NCBI RefSeq assembly: GCF_002502735.1
Contig: NZ_DAQC01000007.1
Coordinates: 1 to 64,000 of the forward strand
DNA length: 64,000 nucleotides
Origin: Methanoregula sp. UBA64
GTDB taxonomy: Archaea; Halobacteriota; Methanomicrobia; Methanomicrobiales; Methanospirillaceae
Reading direction: 5' to 3'
A model generated the notes under the pieces. It was not told the origin of the DNA. It searched no databases and saw only the letters and a list, made by a program, of their open reading frames with translations. This document shows positions 24,334-33,062 of the stretch, piece after piece. Numbering within the stretch: position 1 is the first letter of the stretch; the number at the start of each line of letters is the position of its first letter. The translations under genes were made by a program, and so were the position numbers.

Positions 24334-25185
24334 ATGCCGCGGATCGCCCTCGAACCCGACCAGCCGTTCTCGCTCGACCTGACCCTCGGGTGCGGCCAGG
24401 CGTTCCGGTGGGAGAAGGATGCCGGCGGCTGGTGGAGCGGGGTTGCGGGCGGCCGTGCAATCCGGTGCCGGCAGAAGGGCCGGAGCCTCTCGTACGAGGG
24501 GGCGGACCGGGAATATATCGTCAGGTACCTCTCCCTCGATACCGACCTGAACGCGATTCTTGAAACGATCGACCGCGACCCGTTCATCCACGCAACGATC
24601 GATCGTGCGGCCGGGCTCCGCCTGGTCCGGCAGCCGCCGTGGGAATGCCTCTGCTCCTATATCTGCGCAACGAATACGAACATCCCGGCGGTTAAGCGCC
24701 GGATCGCCCTTCTTTCCGAGCAGTTCGGCGAGCCGGTGGGAAGCGGGAGCGCCCGCGGCTATACCTTTCCCGGGCCGGAGCGGATCGCCTGCCACGGGAG
24801 CGAGGACTGCCTTGCGACCTGCAAGCTCGGGTACCGTGCGCCGTACGTTTTTAAGAGCTCCCGCGATGCCGCGGGCGGAGCCGGCTGGGCGGAAACGATC
24901 GCAGGCCTCCCGTACGAGGAGGCGAGGAAAGAGATCACGAAGTTTGCCGGTATCGGTCCCAAGGCCGCGGACTGCGTCCTCCTCTTTGCGTTCCAGAAGT
25001 ACGAGGCGTTCCCGGTCGATGTCTGGATCCGGCGGATAATAAGGGAGCACTACCTGCCGGAACTTTCCGAAGATAAGGCCATGACAACCCGTGAGTACGA
25101 CACGATCCGCAGGTTTGCCCGGCAGCATTTCGGGGAATATTGCGGGTATGCACAGGAATACCTGTACGCGGGACGGGAAGGATAA
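24334..25185 (+). CDS. 8-oxoguanine DNA glycosylase/AP lyase (OGG1-like)
   Basis: A 283-residue HhH-GPD DNA repair enzyme. The helix-hairpin-helix KFAGIGPKAADCVLLFA carries the catalytic Lys, and the following PVDVWIRRI provides the catalytic Asp, as in OGG1. The N-terminal region (FSLDLTLGCGQAFRW) is the OGG_N domain, which distinguishes it from MutY/Nth. It excises oxidised guanine from DNA. The ATG at 24334 is chosen because it begins at the domain and GGAAGAG lies just upstream. Confidence 0.88.
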   Translation: MPRIALEPDQPFSLDLTLGCGQAFRWEKDAGGWWSGVAGGRAIRCRQKGRSLSYEGADREYIVRYLSLDTDLNAILETIDRDPFIHATIDRAAGLRLVRQPPWECLCSYICATNTNIPAVKRRIALLSEQFGEPVGSGSARGYTFPGPERIACHGSEDCLATCKLGYRAPYVFKSSRDAAGGAGWAETIAGLPYEEARKEITKFAGIGPKAADCVLLFAFQKYEAFPVDVWIRRIIREHYLPELSEDKAMTTREYDTIRRFARQHFGEYCGYAQEYLYAGREG

Positions 25186-25227
25186 ACCTCAATTTACGGG
25201 GAAAAAAGATAGGATGTTTTTGGGATC

Positions 25228-26457
25228 TCAGGTCCCGATGTTCCAGCTGCACTGGTATTTCTTCTGGGCCGCACTCAGGTCATCGATGGAGAGGCCGAGC
25301 GAGGCAAGCTTGAGCCGGGCAACCTGTTCGTCGATCTCGTTTGGGACCTCGTACACGCCGCCCTTGAGGGACGAGCCCTTCTCCGCAATGTAACGGGCGC
25401 AGAGCGCCTGCAGGGCGAAGCTTAAGTCCATGACCTCGATGGGGTGGCCCATGCCCTTGGGGGTGGCGAGGTTCACGAGCCGGCCTTCGGCAAGCACGTG
25501 GATGGGCTTTCCTTTCAGGAAGTAGGTGACAATGCCGTCGCGCTCGACCGTCGAGTCGGCGTGCTTTGCGAGCCACGCGATATCGATTTCGACATTGAAG
25601 TGGCCGGCGTTTGCAAGGATCGCGCCGGGTTTGAGTTTTCCGAAGTGGTCCTTCCCGATAACGCTCGTGTTCCCGGTGGTGGTGACAAAGATGTCGCCGA
25701 TCGCTGCGGCGTCTGCCATGGTCATGACATGGTAGCCGTCCATGTGGGCTTCGAGCGCCCGGCGCGGGTCGACTTCGGTGACTACGACTTTTGCGCCAAG
25801 GCCGTGCGCCTTCTTGGCAAGCCCGCGTCCGCAGTAGCCGTACCCGACAACCACGAAGTATTTGCCGCCGATGAGCGTGTTCGTCGTGATCATGATCGAC
25901 GAGAGCGCACTCTCGCCGGTCCCGTGGACATTGTCAAAGAACCGCTTCATGGGGGTGTCGTTGACCGCAACAACCGGGAACTCGAGTTTCTTCTCGGCCG
26001 CCATGGCCCGGAGCCGGTGGATACCGGTCGTGGTCTCCTCGCACCCGCCGACAACGTTCTTCAAGAGCTCGCGTCTCTTGGTGTGCAGGTAGTGGATCAG
26101 GTCCATGCCGTCGTCGATGGTAATCGAGGGTGCCGCATCGAGCACCTGCTCGATTGCCGCATAGTACTCCTCGACGCTGCACGCGCGTTTGGCATAGCAG
26201 TGCACGTTCTTGACATGGTTTAAGGCCTCGGCCACATCGTCCTGCGTGGAGAGCGGGTTGCAGCCCGTTATGTAGACCTTTGCCCCGCCGGCTGCAAGCG
26301 TCTGGACGAGGTTGGCGGTCTTTGCCTCCACGTGGAGGGCCATGCCGATTGTCATGCCCTTGAATGGTTTGTCCTTCTCGAACTGTTTCTTGATCGAGGC
26401 GAGCACCGGCATGTACTGTGCCGCCCAGTCGATCTTCAGCTTCCCGGAATTGCTCAT
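25228..26457 (-). CDS. ahcY: Adenosylhomocysteinase / S-inosylhomocysteine hydrolase family
   Basis: A 409-residue NAD-dependent hydrolase. The NAD-binding stretch VVGYGYCGRGLAKKAHGLGAKV lies near residue 200, and substrate-binding regions such as TTTGIHRLRAM, NDTPMKRFFDN and GNTSVIGKDHF are typical. It clears S-adenosylhomocysteine made by methyltransferases; methanogen members may prefer S-inosylhomocysteine. ATG 26457 is chosen because GGAG lies 6 nt upstream; ATG 26469 is possible. Monocistronic, divergent from hisF. Confidence 0.93.
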   Translation of the reverse strand: MSNSGKLKIDWAAQYMPVLASIKKQFEKDKPFKGMTIGMALHVEAKTANLVQTLAAGGAKVYITGCNPLSTQDDVAEALNHVKNVHCYAKRACSVEEYYAAIEQVLDAAPSITIDDGMDLIHYLHTKRRELLKNVVGGCEETTTGIHRLRAMAAEKKLEFPVVAVNDTPMKRFFDNVHGTGESALSSIMITTNTLIGGKYFVVVGYGYCGRGLAKKAHGLGAKVVVTEVDPRRALEAHMDGYHVMTMADAAAIGDIFVTTTGNTSVIGKDHFGKLKPGAILANAGHFNVEIDIAWLAKHADSTVERDGIVTYFLKGKPIHVLAEGRLVNLATPKGMGHPIEVMDLSFALQALCARYIAEKGSSLKGGVYEVPNEIDEQVARLKLASLGLSIDDLSAAQKKYQCSWNIGT

Positions 26458-26596
26458 AAAATACTCCATAAACGCGGGCCCCTGCGCCGGGCAGGGACCG
26501 CATGGTTTCGTACCCATGTACTGGGGCGATTATGGCACATAAGCGAATTGGTGAATAGTTAGGTAGATAGCCCTTGCAGGAGAAACCAAGAATGAA

Positions 26597-27403
26597 ATGG
26601 TGCTCACGCGGCGGATCATCCCCTGCCTTGATTTGAAAGACGGCAGGGTGGTAAAAGGGACAAATTTCCTGGGACTCCGGGACGCCGGCGACCCGGTGGA
26701 GCTTGCCTCGCGCTATAATGAACAGGGGGCTGACGAGGTCGTATTCCTTGATATCACGGCCTCAAAGGAGAAACGCGGCATCATCATCGACCTCATCCAG
26801 CGTGCGGCAGACCAGCTCTTTTTGCCCCTCACGGTCGGGGGCGGCTTAAAGACGACCGACGATATCCAGCAGATCCTCCGGGCCGGCGCCGACAAGGTGA
26901 GCCTGAACACGAGCGCAGTCCACGACCCGTCGATCATCACGAAGGGGGCAGAGTCTTTCGGGACGCAGTGTATCGTGGTCGCGATGGACGTGAAAAGGAA
27001 CTTTACGGAGAACCCGGAGGCGGTGCCGGTGAAGCTCTGCGACGGCCGGACCTGCTGGTACGAGGTCGTGATCTATGGCGGGAGCAAGCCGACCGGGATC
27101 GATGCGGTGCGCTGGGCAAAGGAAGCCGAGGAACGCGGTGCCGGGGAGATCCTCTTAACGAGCATGGAGACCGACGGCACCAAAAACGGGTTTGATCTCG
27201 CCATCACCCGGGCGATCTCGGAATCGGCAAATATCCCGGTGATCGCAAGCGGCGGGGTGGGCACGCTCGAACATTTCTACGACGGGTTTACGAAAGGAAA
27301 GGCCGACGCCTGCCTTGCGGCAAGCGTCTTTCACTACGGCGAGTTTACGGTCCGCGATGTAAAAGAGTATCTGGCTCGTCGGGATATCCCGGTACGGCTT
27401 TAA
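26597..27403 (+). CDS. hisF: Imidazole glycerol phosphate synthase cyclase subunit HisF
   Basis: A 268-residue beta/alpha barrel. The N-terminal IIPCLDLKDGRVVKG provides the first catalytic Asp and VAMDVKRNF the second; phosphate-binding loops such as VGGGLKTTDDI and ASGGVGTLEHF are present. HisF joins the amidotransferase HisH to make IGP and AICAR in histidine synthesis. No other his gene is adjacent. Its 3' end overlaps the 3' end of the convergent pheT by 59 bp. Confidence 0.95.
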   Translation: MVLTRRIIPCLDLKDGRVVKGTNFLGLRDAGDPVELASRYNEQGADEVVFLDITASKEKRGIIIDLIQRAADQLFLPLTVGGGLKTTDDIQQILRAGADKVSLNTSAVHDPSIITKGAESFGTQCIVVAMDVKRNFTENPEAVPVKLCDGRTCWYEVVIYGGSKPTGIDAVRWAKEAEERGAGEILLTSMETDGTKNGFDLAITRAISESANIPVIASGGVGTLEHFYDGFTKGKADACLAASVFHYGEFTVRDVKEYLARRDIPVRL

Positions 27404-29000
27404 GATCGAGCTCGAAGGCCGCCACCGGGTGTTCGAGTTCGAATGCGGTGAGCACTGCGGGATGGATCTCGCCAAAGACCCCGACTTTTTTCCCGTGTAC
27501 GAGGATATCTGCTCTCCGGCCCTCGATGAACGCCTCGTCCTTTGACTCTGCTACCGTATAGGCGATCCCCAGTTCGCGGAGCACGGCGTCCACATGGGCA
27601 TAGGCCTCGGAGAAGTCAGCCGACGGGTGGGTGCCTGCCGCTGCAATCTTCTGGCCCGTGTGGAGCTTAGCCACCACGTCGCCCGTGGCAAAGATCCGCT
27701 GCGGGAGCTCGCGGTGCCGGTTGACCTGGAGCATCTCTAAAAGGAGTGGCAGGATATCGGTACGGACCACCGTGTATTCCTCGCTGATCGGGTGCATGAG
27801 GTGGAGCGTCTCTGCGAGCCGGGGGCGCCGGAGGGCATCGAAGAGCACCCGCTCGTTGGTGAGCGTAAAGGGCATGGTTTCGAGGTACCCGAGGCCGGCA
27901 AGGACGTCCCGGGCCTGCCCGGCGATACGGTTTGCCGGGTGCTCTTTTCCTATGGAAAACGTTGGCGGGAGTTCCACGGCAAAGTTCTCGTACCCGTAGG
28001 CAATCGCAACGTCCTCGAAGATGTCCCAGTCGTGCATGATGTCGGCCCGGAAGCAGGGCACCTGCACTTTGACCTTATCCTCTCCGACAACCTCGGCGCC
28101 AAACCGCATCTTTTCAAGGAGCGCAACCATCTGCGGGGCGGTAAGTTCCACGCCGACCAGTTCGCAGCATTCGCGGACGCTCACCGTGCGCTCGGCGGGC
28201 GCGAGGTCGGGGAAGGTTTTCCCTTCGATCTCAACGCTCTCGATGGTGGCGCCGGCTTCGGCAAGCGCCGTGCAGACGATGTTTGCCGCAACGTTTACCG
28301 CCCGCTGGTCGGTCCCGGTGACATCGAGGAGGATGTTCTTTGTCTTTGTGGTCACCCGGGTCCGCTCGCCGTTGATGATCGGCGGGAACGAGCAGACATG
28401 GTCCTCGTTGTCGACAATGAGCGGGAAGAGCGGGAAGTCCCTGACGATCTTTGCATAGTCCTTCCCCTTCGGGTGCTCGGCAAGGATCCCGTCGAGCGTG
28501 AGCTCCTTGGTAAAATCGAGCGGCACGAACTTCCGGTCCCGCGGGGATGCCCGGTAGTGGAACGGTGCCGTCACCGTGTCGAGATCGTGGATGCCGATGG
28601 CAACCTTGCTCCGGCCGCGCCCGACTGCCCAGTGCAGCGCTTCCTGGAGCGCCATGACCGAGAGGATCGACTCGTCGTCAAAGCTGACGTTCCGGATCAC
28701 GGCAGATGCAAGGCAGGGTCGGATCTTCGCAAGCTTCGGGTCGATGGTAAATGTTATGCCGGACGGTTTTACCGAGTATTTCGGCAGGCCGGTCTCGATC
28801 CCGAGAAATCCCCGCATTGCCCGGGCTGCGCCTTCGACCGAGAAGAGGTCGGGGCGGTTCGGGAAGAACTCCACGTCAACGTGGTCTTCCTCGATGCGTT
28901 CCACCTCGGACCCGATCATCGAGATGCGATCGATGATCGTCTTACGGTCGGTCCCGGTGAGCCGTTCGAGGTATTTGTAGGAGAGGCTGATGATTGCCAT
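27345..29000 (-). CDS. pheT: Phenylalanyl-tRNA synthetase beta subunit
   Basis: A 551-residue archaeal-type PheT. It begins MAIISLSYKYLERLTG and contains B3/B4 editing-type and B5 segments (DVEFFPNRPDLFSVEGAARA; EIEGKTFPDLAP; VEDVAIAYGYEN-like region near residue 340). It forms the alpha2-beta2 synthetase with the upstream pheS. The ATG at 29000 follows the pheS stop by 1 nt. The last residues are encoded within the 3' end of convergent hisF, an antisense overlap of 59 bp. Confidence 0.95.
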   Translation of the reverse strand: MAIISLSYKYLERLTGTDRKTIIDRISMIGSEVERIEEDHVDVEFFPNRPDLFSVEGAARAMRGFLGIETGLPKYSVKPSGITFTIDPKLAKIRPCLASAVIRNVSFDDESILSVMALQEALHWAVGRGRSKVAIGIHDLDTVTAPFHYRASPRDRKFVPLDFTKELTLDGILAEHPKGKDYAKIVRDFPLFPLIVDNEDHVCSFPPIINGERTRVTTKTKNILLDVTGTDQRAVNVAANIVCTALAEAGATIESVEIEGKTFPDLAPAERTVSVRECCELVGVELTAPQMVALLEKMRFGAEVVGEDKVKVQVPCFRADIMHDWDIFEDVAIAYGYENFAVELPPTFSIGKEHPANRIAGQARDVLAGLGYLETMPFTLTNERVLFDALRRPRLAETLHLMHPISEEYTVVRTDILPLLLEMLQVNRHRELPQRIFATGDVVAKLHTGQKIAAAGTHPSADFSEAYAHVDAVLRELGIAYTVAESKDEAFIEGRRADILVHGKKVGVFGEIHPAVLTAFELEHPVAAFELDLKAVPGYPDEPDTLLHRGP

Positions 29001-29001
29001 A

Positions 29002-30459
29002 TTACGCCTTCCTCCCGACTTTTGCCGGCGCATGCACGGGGTTTGCCCGGATCCATTCGAGGTCGCTCTGGTAGAGCTGCCGCAGGTCCTTTAACCCGAG
29101 CCGGAACATCGCTACCCGGCTCACGCCAAGGCCCCAGGCAAGCACGGGGCAGGTAACCCCCCACGGGGCCGTGACTTCCTGCCGGAAGACGCCCGCCCCG
29201 CCCATCTCGACCCAGCCCAGGCCGTCCACCCAGATCTCGGGCTCGACCGAGGGCTCGGTGTACGGGAAGAACCCGGGCCGGAACCGTACGTCCTCGAAGC
29301 CCATCCGCTGGTAGAACTCCTTCAAAAACCCGAGCAGGTGGCGGAAGGTAACGCCCTTGTCCATCACGATCCCTTCGAGCTGCTCGAACTCGGGGGTGTG
29401 GGTGGGGTCGATGGCCTCGCGCCGGTATACCCGGCCCACGCAGAATGCCTTTACCGGGGGTTCGGGGTGTCTGGCAAGGTACTGGATGGAAAGGCTCGTG
29501 GTGTGGGTCCGCAGCACGCACTGTTTTGCCTTTTCGGGGTTCCACGTCCCGCCCCAGCCGGTTGAAGAGGTCTCCCCGCCGTGCTCGTGCATGTCGCGGA
29601 GGCGTTCCCAGCCGGAGGGAAGGGGTGCTTCTTCCTTAAGGTAAAAGGTGTCCTGCATCTCCCGGGCCGGGTGGTCCTGGGGTTGGAAGAGGGCGTCGAA
29701 GTTCCAGAACGCGCTCTGGACAATCCCGCCGTGCATCTCAGTAAAGCCCATCTCTAACAGGATCTGGCGCATCTCGTCGATGAGCCGCTGGTACGGGTGG
29801 GACTTTCCCGGGTAGGCGGTCCTCGGGAGCTTGTGGATGTCGTACTTCCGCAGGTTTGCGGACTTCCACGACCCGGAGAGGATCTGGTCCCGGGTGAGGG
29901 TGCCGATCTCTTCTGAGAGGTCGAGGCCGGCGGCAGCGGTCTTCACTCCGTCAGGAGTAAGGGCGACGGTGTACCGGACGGTCTCGGTCTCGGAGAGCAG
30001 CTTGCGCTTGAGGAGTTCCTTTGCCTTCTCCCCGGCATGTTTCGGGTCTGCGAGCGCCGCCTCGTCACCGGCAGTCGAGGCGCCGGCGGTTTTTGTCACT
30101 TCGGTCCCGGTGACGGTAACAAGCCCCTTCTTCCGGAGCTGGCCAAACCCGATCTTAAACGCCGGGTGCTTCTGGAGTTCGGCGAGCTGGATGCCCTTTT
30201 CACCGATTGCCGCAAGGAGCTGGGTTTCGGGGAGCCCCGCTGTACGGTATGCCGTACCCTCTTCGGTATAGGTATACGACTTCTCCACAATGCGTTCGAG
30301 CGTTACCTGCCCGTTGTCCATGGCAAGGTATGCCCACTGGACTACTGCTTCCGGGGTGGCTTCCATTACTGCCGCAACATCGGGAACGCCGACCGTCGTT
30401 GTCCCGGTCTTTGCAAGCGCGGCAAGCAGCCTCTTCTCGTTTAACGTCAGTTCCGCCAT
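29002..30459 (-). CDS. pheS: Phenylalanyl-tRNA synthetase alpha subunit
   Basis: A 485-residue archaeal-type PheS. An N-terminal DNA/tRNA-binding helical region (residues 1-200) is followed by the class II catalytic core: motif 2 around LRTHTTSLSIQYLAR and FCVGRVYRREAIDPTHTPEFEQLEG, and motif 3 around GWGLGVSR-type sequence WGLGVSRVAMFRLGL near the end. It charges tRNA-Phe with PheT. ATG 30459 is chosen as it starts the family-typical MAELTLNEKRLL; the longer open frame lacks similarity. Confidence 0.95.
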   Translation of the reverse strand: MAELTLNEKRLLAALAKTGTTTVGVPDVAAVMEATPEAVVQWAYLAMDNGQVTLERIVEKSYTYTEEGTAYRTAGLPETQLLAAIGEKGIQLAELQKHPAFKIGFGQLRKKGLVTVTGTEVTKTAGASTAGDEAALADPKHAGEKAKELLKRKLLSETETVRYTVALTPDGVKTAAAGLDLSEEIGTLTRDQILSGSWKSANLRKYDIHKLPRTAYPGKSHPYQRLIDEMRQILLEMGFTEMHGGIVQSAFWNFDALFQPQDHPAREMQDTFYLKEEAPLPSGWERLRDMHEHGGETSSTGWGGTWNPEKAKQCVLRTHTTSLSIQYLARHPEPPVKAFCVGRVYRREAIDPTHTPEFEQLEGIVMDKGVTFRHLLGFLKEFYQRMGFEDVRFRPGFFPYTEPSVEPEIWVDGLGWVEMGGAGVFRQEVTAPWGVTCPVLAWGLGVSRVAMFRLGLKDLRQLYQSDLEWIRANPVHAPAKVGRKA

Positions 30460-30466
30460 TCTCCTT

Positions 30467-31723
30467 TCACACCTCGATTGTCTCTGCCGCCACGTCCATC
30501 TTCTCCTTGAAATCCTTAAGGAAGGCCACAACCCGTTCCGCGGTCTCCTTCTTGCACTGGCCGCAGGTGATCTCGCCGGCCCTGCATTTGCGGTGGATCT
30601 CCGCGAGCGCTGCATCGTCGGTCACCATGTGGAACATGTTGAGGAGATAGAGCGTGCACTTCTCCGGCTCGCCGCCAAGGCGCTTCTGCTCCTCAAGCGT
30701 CATCCTGCCGCCGGTGAGTGCACTCATCACCTTCTTTCGTACTGCCGCCTCGGGCTCGAAAAACGAGATGAAACTCTCCGGCACGCTCGACGACATCTTC
30801 CCGCCGGTGAGACCCGGGAGGAACTGGTGGTAAGTCGAGGAGGGGGTGTAGAACCCGTACCCGCCAAAGGAGAGTTCGATCTCCCGGACCTTCGCGCTCA
30901 CGTCTGCACAGGCCGCGTCTTTGATGTCCACATGGCCCTCGTATTTCTTCGTGTGCGGGAACGCCTTTTTCACGGCTTCGAGCGCTCCCTCGGGGGCGTT
31001 CTTCGCGCGAACGCTCACCAGGCCCTCGCGTTCCTCGACCAAAAACATCCGGAACTTGTTTGCAATTCCTCTTGTGAGCCGGATATGGGGGTCCTGGTCG
31101 ATCCCGACCGGGACAATCGTCGGCGCCGGTCCCTTCTCGACCTGCGGGTACAGGATATCGGCGACCTGCGTGATCACGCTGTCCGCATGGGCGAGCGCCG
31201 TCTCCGGGGTAAACCCGTAGATGGCGGAGAGCTCGGAGAAGTTCACCTTTGTTGCCGCTTCAAAGGCAAGATCCTTGAGCCGGTTGTTTTTGCTCTGGAA
31301 GTAGGTCTCCCCTTTGTAGCCCAGCGCATAGAGGCAGGAGAGGTACTCCTTTCCGTACTCCCGGCACTTCTCCCACGAGAGGCCCCGGACTGCATATGCC
31401 TCCCGGTCCGCGATCGTGACACAGCCGGTTGCGCCCTGTTGCACGTGCCAGACAATCTCCTTCATTAAGAGCAGGTGGCCGAGGTGCGGGTGGCCGCTTG
31501 GCATGAACCCGGTGAGCAGGTAAAAGGGCGCGTGGGTTTTGATCGCCCGGGCAATCGGGAGGTAATCGCGGTGCCCGAGCACGATGCCCCGGCGCATGAA
31601 GTACGGTACATCGGGGAGCTCCGCAAGGACCGGGGCTATCGGGTCGATCCCGAACTCTGCAAAGGTCTTTTCAATATCGAGGGAGGGGGTGCTCGACCAC
31701 GGGTTGATCTGCGGCTCTGTCAT
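30467..31723 (-). CDS. trpS: Tryptophanyl-tRNA synthetase
   Basis: A 418-residue class I synthetase. The HIGH-type motif appears as GFMPSGHPHLGHLL and the KMSKS-type motif as GGKMSSSVPES, both archaeal/eukaryal TrpRS style. It attaches Trp to tRNA-Trp. It is followed 8 nt later by pheS and preceded by endA on the same strand, forming a translation and tRNA processing cluster endA-trpS-pheS-pheT. The trpS-endA neighbourhood is a known archaeal arrangement. Confidence 0.95.
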   Translation of the reverse strand: MTEPQINPWSSTPSLDIEKTFAEFGIDPIAPVLAELPDVPYFMRRGIVLGHRDYLPIARAIKTHAPFYLLTGFMPSGHPHLGHLLLMKEIVWHVQQGATGCVTIADREAYAVRGLSWEKCREYGKEYLSCLYALGYKGETYFQSKNNRLKDLAFEAATKVNFSELSAIYGFTPETALAHADSVITQVADILYPQVEKGPAPTIVPVGIDQDPHIRLTRGIANKFRMFLVEEREGLVSVRAKNAPEGALEAVKKAFPHTKKYEGHVDIKDAACADVSAKVREIELSFGGYGFYTPSSTYHQFLPGLTGGKMSSSVPESFISFFEPEAAVRKKVMSALTGGRMTLEEQKRLGGEPEKCTLYLLNMFHMVTDDAALAEIHRKCRAGEITCGQCKKETAERVVAFLKDFKEKMDVAAETIEV

Positions 31724-31741
31724 GATGAAAACGCTCGTTAT

Positions 31742-32752
31742 CTATAACTTGATCCGCGCAAATTCGACGAACTGGATACCGGTAGTATGTACACAGCCAA
31801 ACAACATCTTCTTTTTCACGCTGTGCGCCATCCTGACCGAGCGGGAGATCACGCTCATGGGCATGACGGCTTCCTTCTCTATCGCATGTACGAGGAGATC
31901 GGAGTGCACGTTTTTGCCGCAGTAGACCCGGAAGTGATGGCCGAACTTGTAGCCGGTCCGTGGGGTGAAGTTGTGTTTCCGCAGCTCGGTATAGACCTTG
32001 CCTTTCTCCGCAAGTTCGGAATCGGACTGCGAGGCATACGCGAAGTAATCGGCAGCAGAAAGCAGTGCTCCTCCCTTTTTTGCACCAAGGAGGCCGGCGT
32101 CCATGAGATAGAGGAGTTCCACGGGAGAGATCATGAGCCGTTGATCGTCGAGACGTTTCCCGAAACCCGCGCCTTCGAGATCGGACTGCGGAGGAACCCT
32201 CACCATGGCCGATCGCCCGACAAGGATCGCCTCTTTCTTCTGGATAGCCAGAGCGGGAACGCAGGCATCGGCAAGCTTCTGGAGCTTGATCTCGTAGTAG
32301 GTCAGCTCCTCTTCATCGTCGACCACGGCGAGCACGTACTGCTTTCTCATGTTCCGTGCCGTGACCACTTCCTCGATGAGTTTTACAAATCTCACCGGGT
32401 CACGCTCCGAGAGGACGCGGACAAGGTAGAGCGATTCGCCGGTGCCCGGTTTCTCGCCGCGCCGGAAGACCCGGTAGTCGTGCGGCCCGGTCTGGACAAC
32501 GTACCCGCGCTCCCGCAGGTCGCGGTACACAAGGAAGCTGCGCAGGAAGTTCCGCTGGTCGGCATATTCGGCAAGCAGCGTGTCGAAGGTATACCCGGGA
32601 ACCTCGATCTTCTGGCGGTGGAGCAGGTAGATTGCCTCCTGCGGTGCGAGACGGATATTCTCCCCTTCGGGGCGGCCATACCCGCTCTGGTCGTAGAGCA
32701 CCCGTCCGTCCCTTCCGGTCAGCACTGAAGTGCCGTCAAAAATCGCTTTCGT
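31742..32752 (-). CDS. endA: tRNA-splicing endonuclease EndA (alpha2 type), apparent ACG start
   Basis: A homologue of the two-repeat (about 340-residue) archaeal tRNA intron endonuclease. The C-terminal catalytic set is visible: Tyr in YKFGHHFRVYCGK, His in NVHSDLLVHAI, Lys in RMAHSVKKKM. It removes introns at bulge-helix-bulge sites. The family N-terminus (M)KAIFDG would require the ACG at 32752 as start codon: no ATG, GTG or TTG precedes in frame nearby, and the next usable codon is GTG at 32725. A TATA box at 32775-32782 lies about 26 nt upstream of the ACG. Confidence 0.88.
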   Translation of the reverse strand, partial: TKAIFDGTSVLTGRDGRVLYDQSGYGRPEGENIRLAPQEAIYLLHRQKIEVPGYTFDTLLAEYADQRNFLRSFLVYRDLRERGYVVQTGPHDYRVFRRGEKPGTGESLYLVRVLSERDPVRFVKLIEEVVTARNMRKQYVLAVVDDEEELTYYEIKLQKLADACVPALAIQKKEAILVGRSAMVRVPPQSDLEGAGFGKRLDDQRLMISPVELLYLMDAGLLGAKKGGALLSAADYFAYASQSDSELAEKGKVYTELRKHNFTPRTGYKFGHHFRVYCGKNVHSDLLVHAIEKEAVMPMSVISRSVRMAHSVKKKMLFGCVHTTGIQFVEFARIKL

Positions 32753-32774
32753 GCCGGAATTATTGGAGGCCGGG

Positions 32775-32782
32775 TATAATAA
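32775..32782 (-). promoter_or_regulatory. TATA box for endA
   Basis: Read leftward this is TTATTATA. It is centred about 26 nt before the ACG at 32752, so the predicted endA transcript would start at or next to that codon. The remainder of the gap to nfo (32,790-33,062) shows further AT-rich TATA-like sequence near 32,897-32,920 but no gene. Confidence 0.5.
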
Positions 32783-33062
32783 GGGCGTGGGAGCCGTGCG
32801 GGCCGCGCAGGGACGTTTCCGGGGGTACTGGAAAAAAACAGGTGCAGGCAGGGAATCCGGGCGTATTCCATAGGAATTACATTTGCCCGGTGCGATACAT
32901 ATATGATTATAAAATCCCAACACTTCTGGCCATATTCGTATCCTTTGAAAGGAAGTCGCTGTTGCACGTCCCCCGGATCTGATACCCTCTTTCCGGGATG
33001 ATTTTTGCGTTTCCCGGAAAAAGGAATACCTATGGCACCCGTTTCTTTGTATTTTCAGGGGG

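Noticed and set aside
27792..29156. 454-codon rightward open frame
   Set aside because: It lies entirely antisense to pheT and the end of pheS. The product is low-quality in composition (many Arg, Gly, Pro, His) and is a by-product of GC-rich codon bias.
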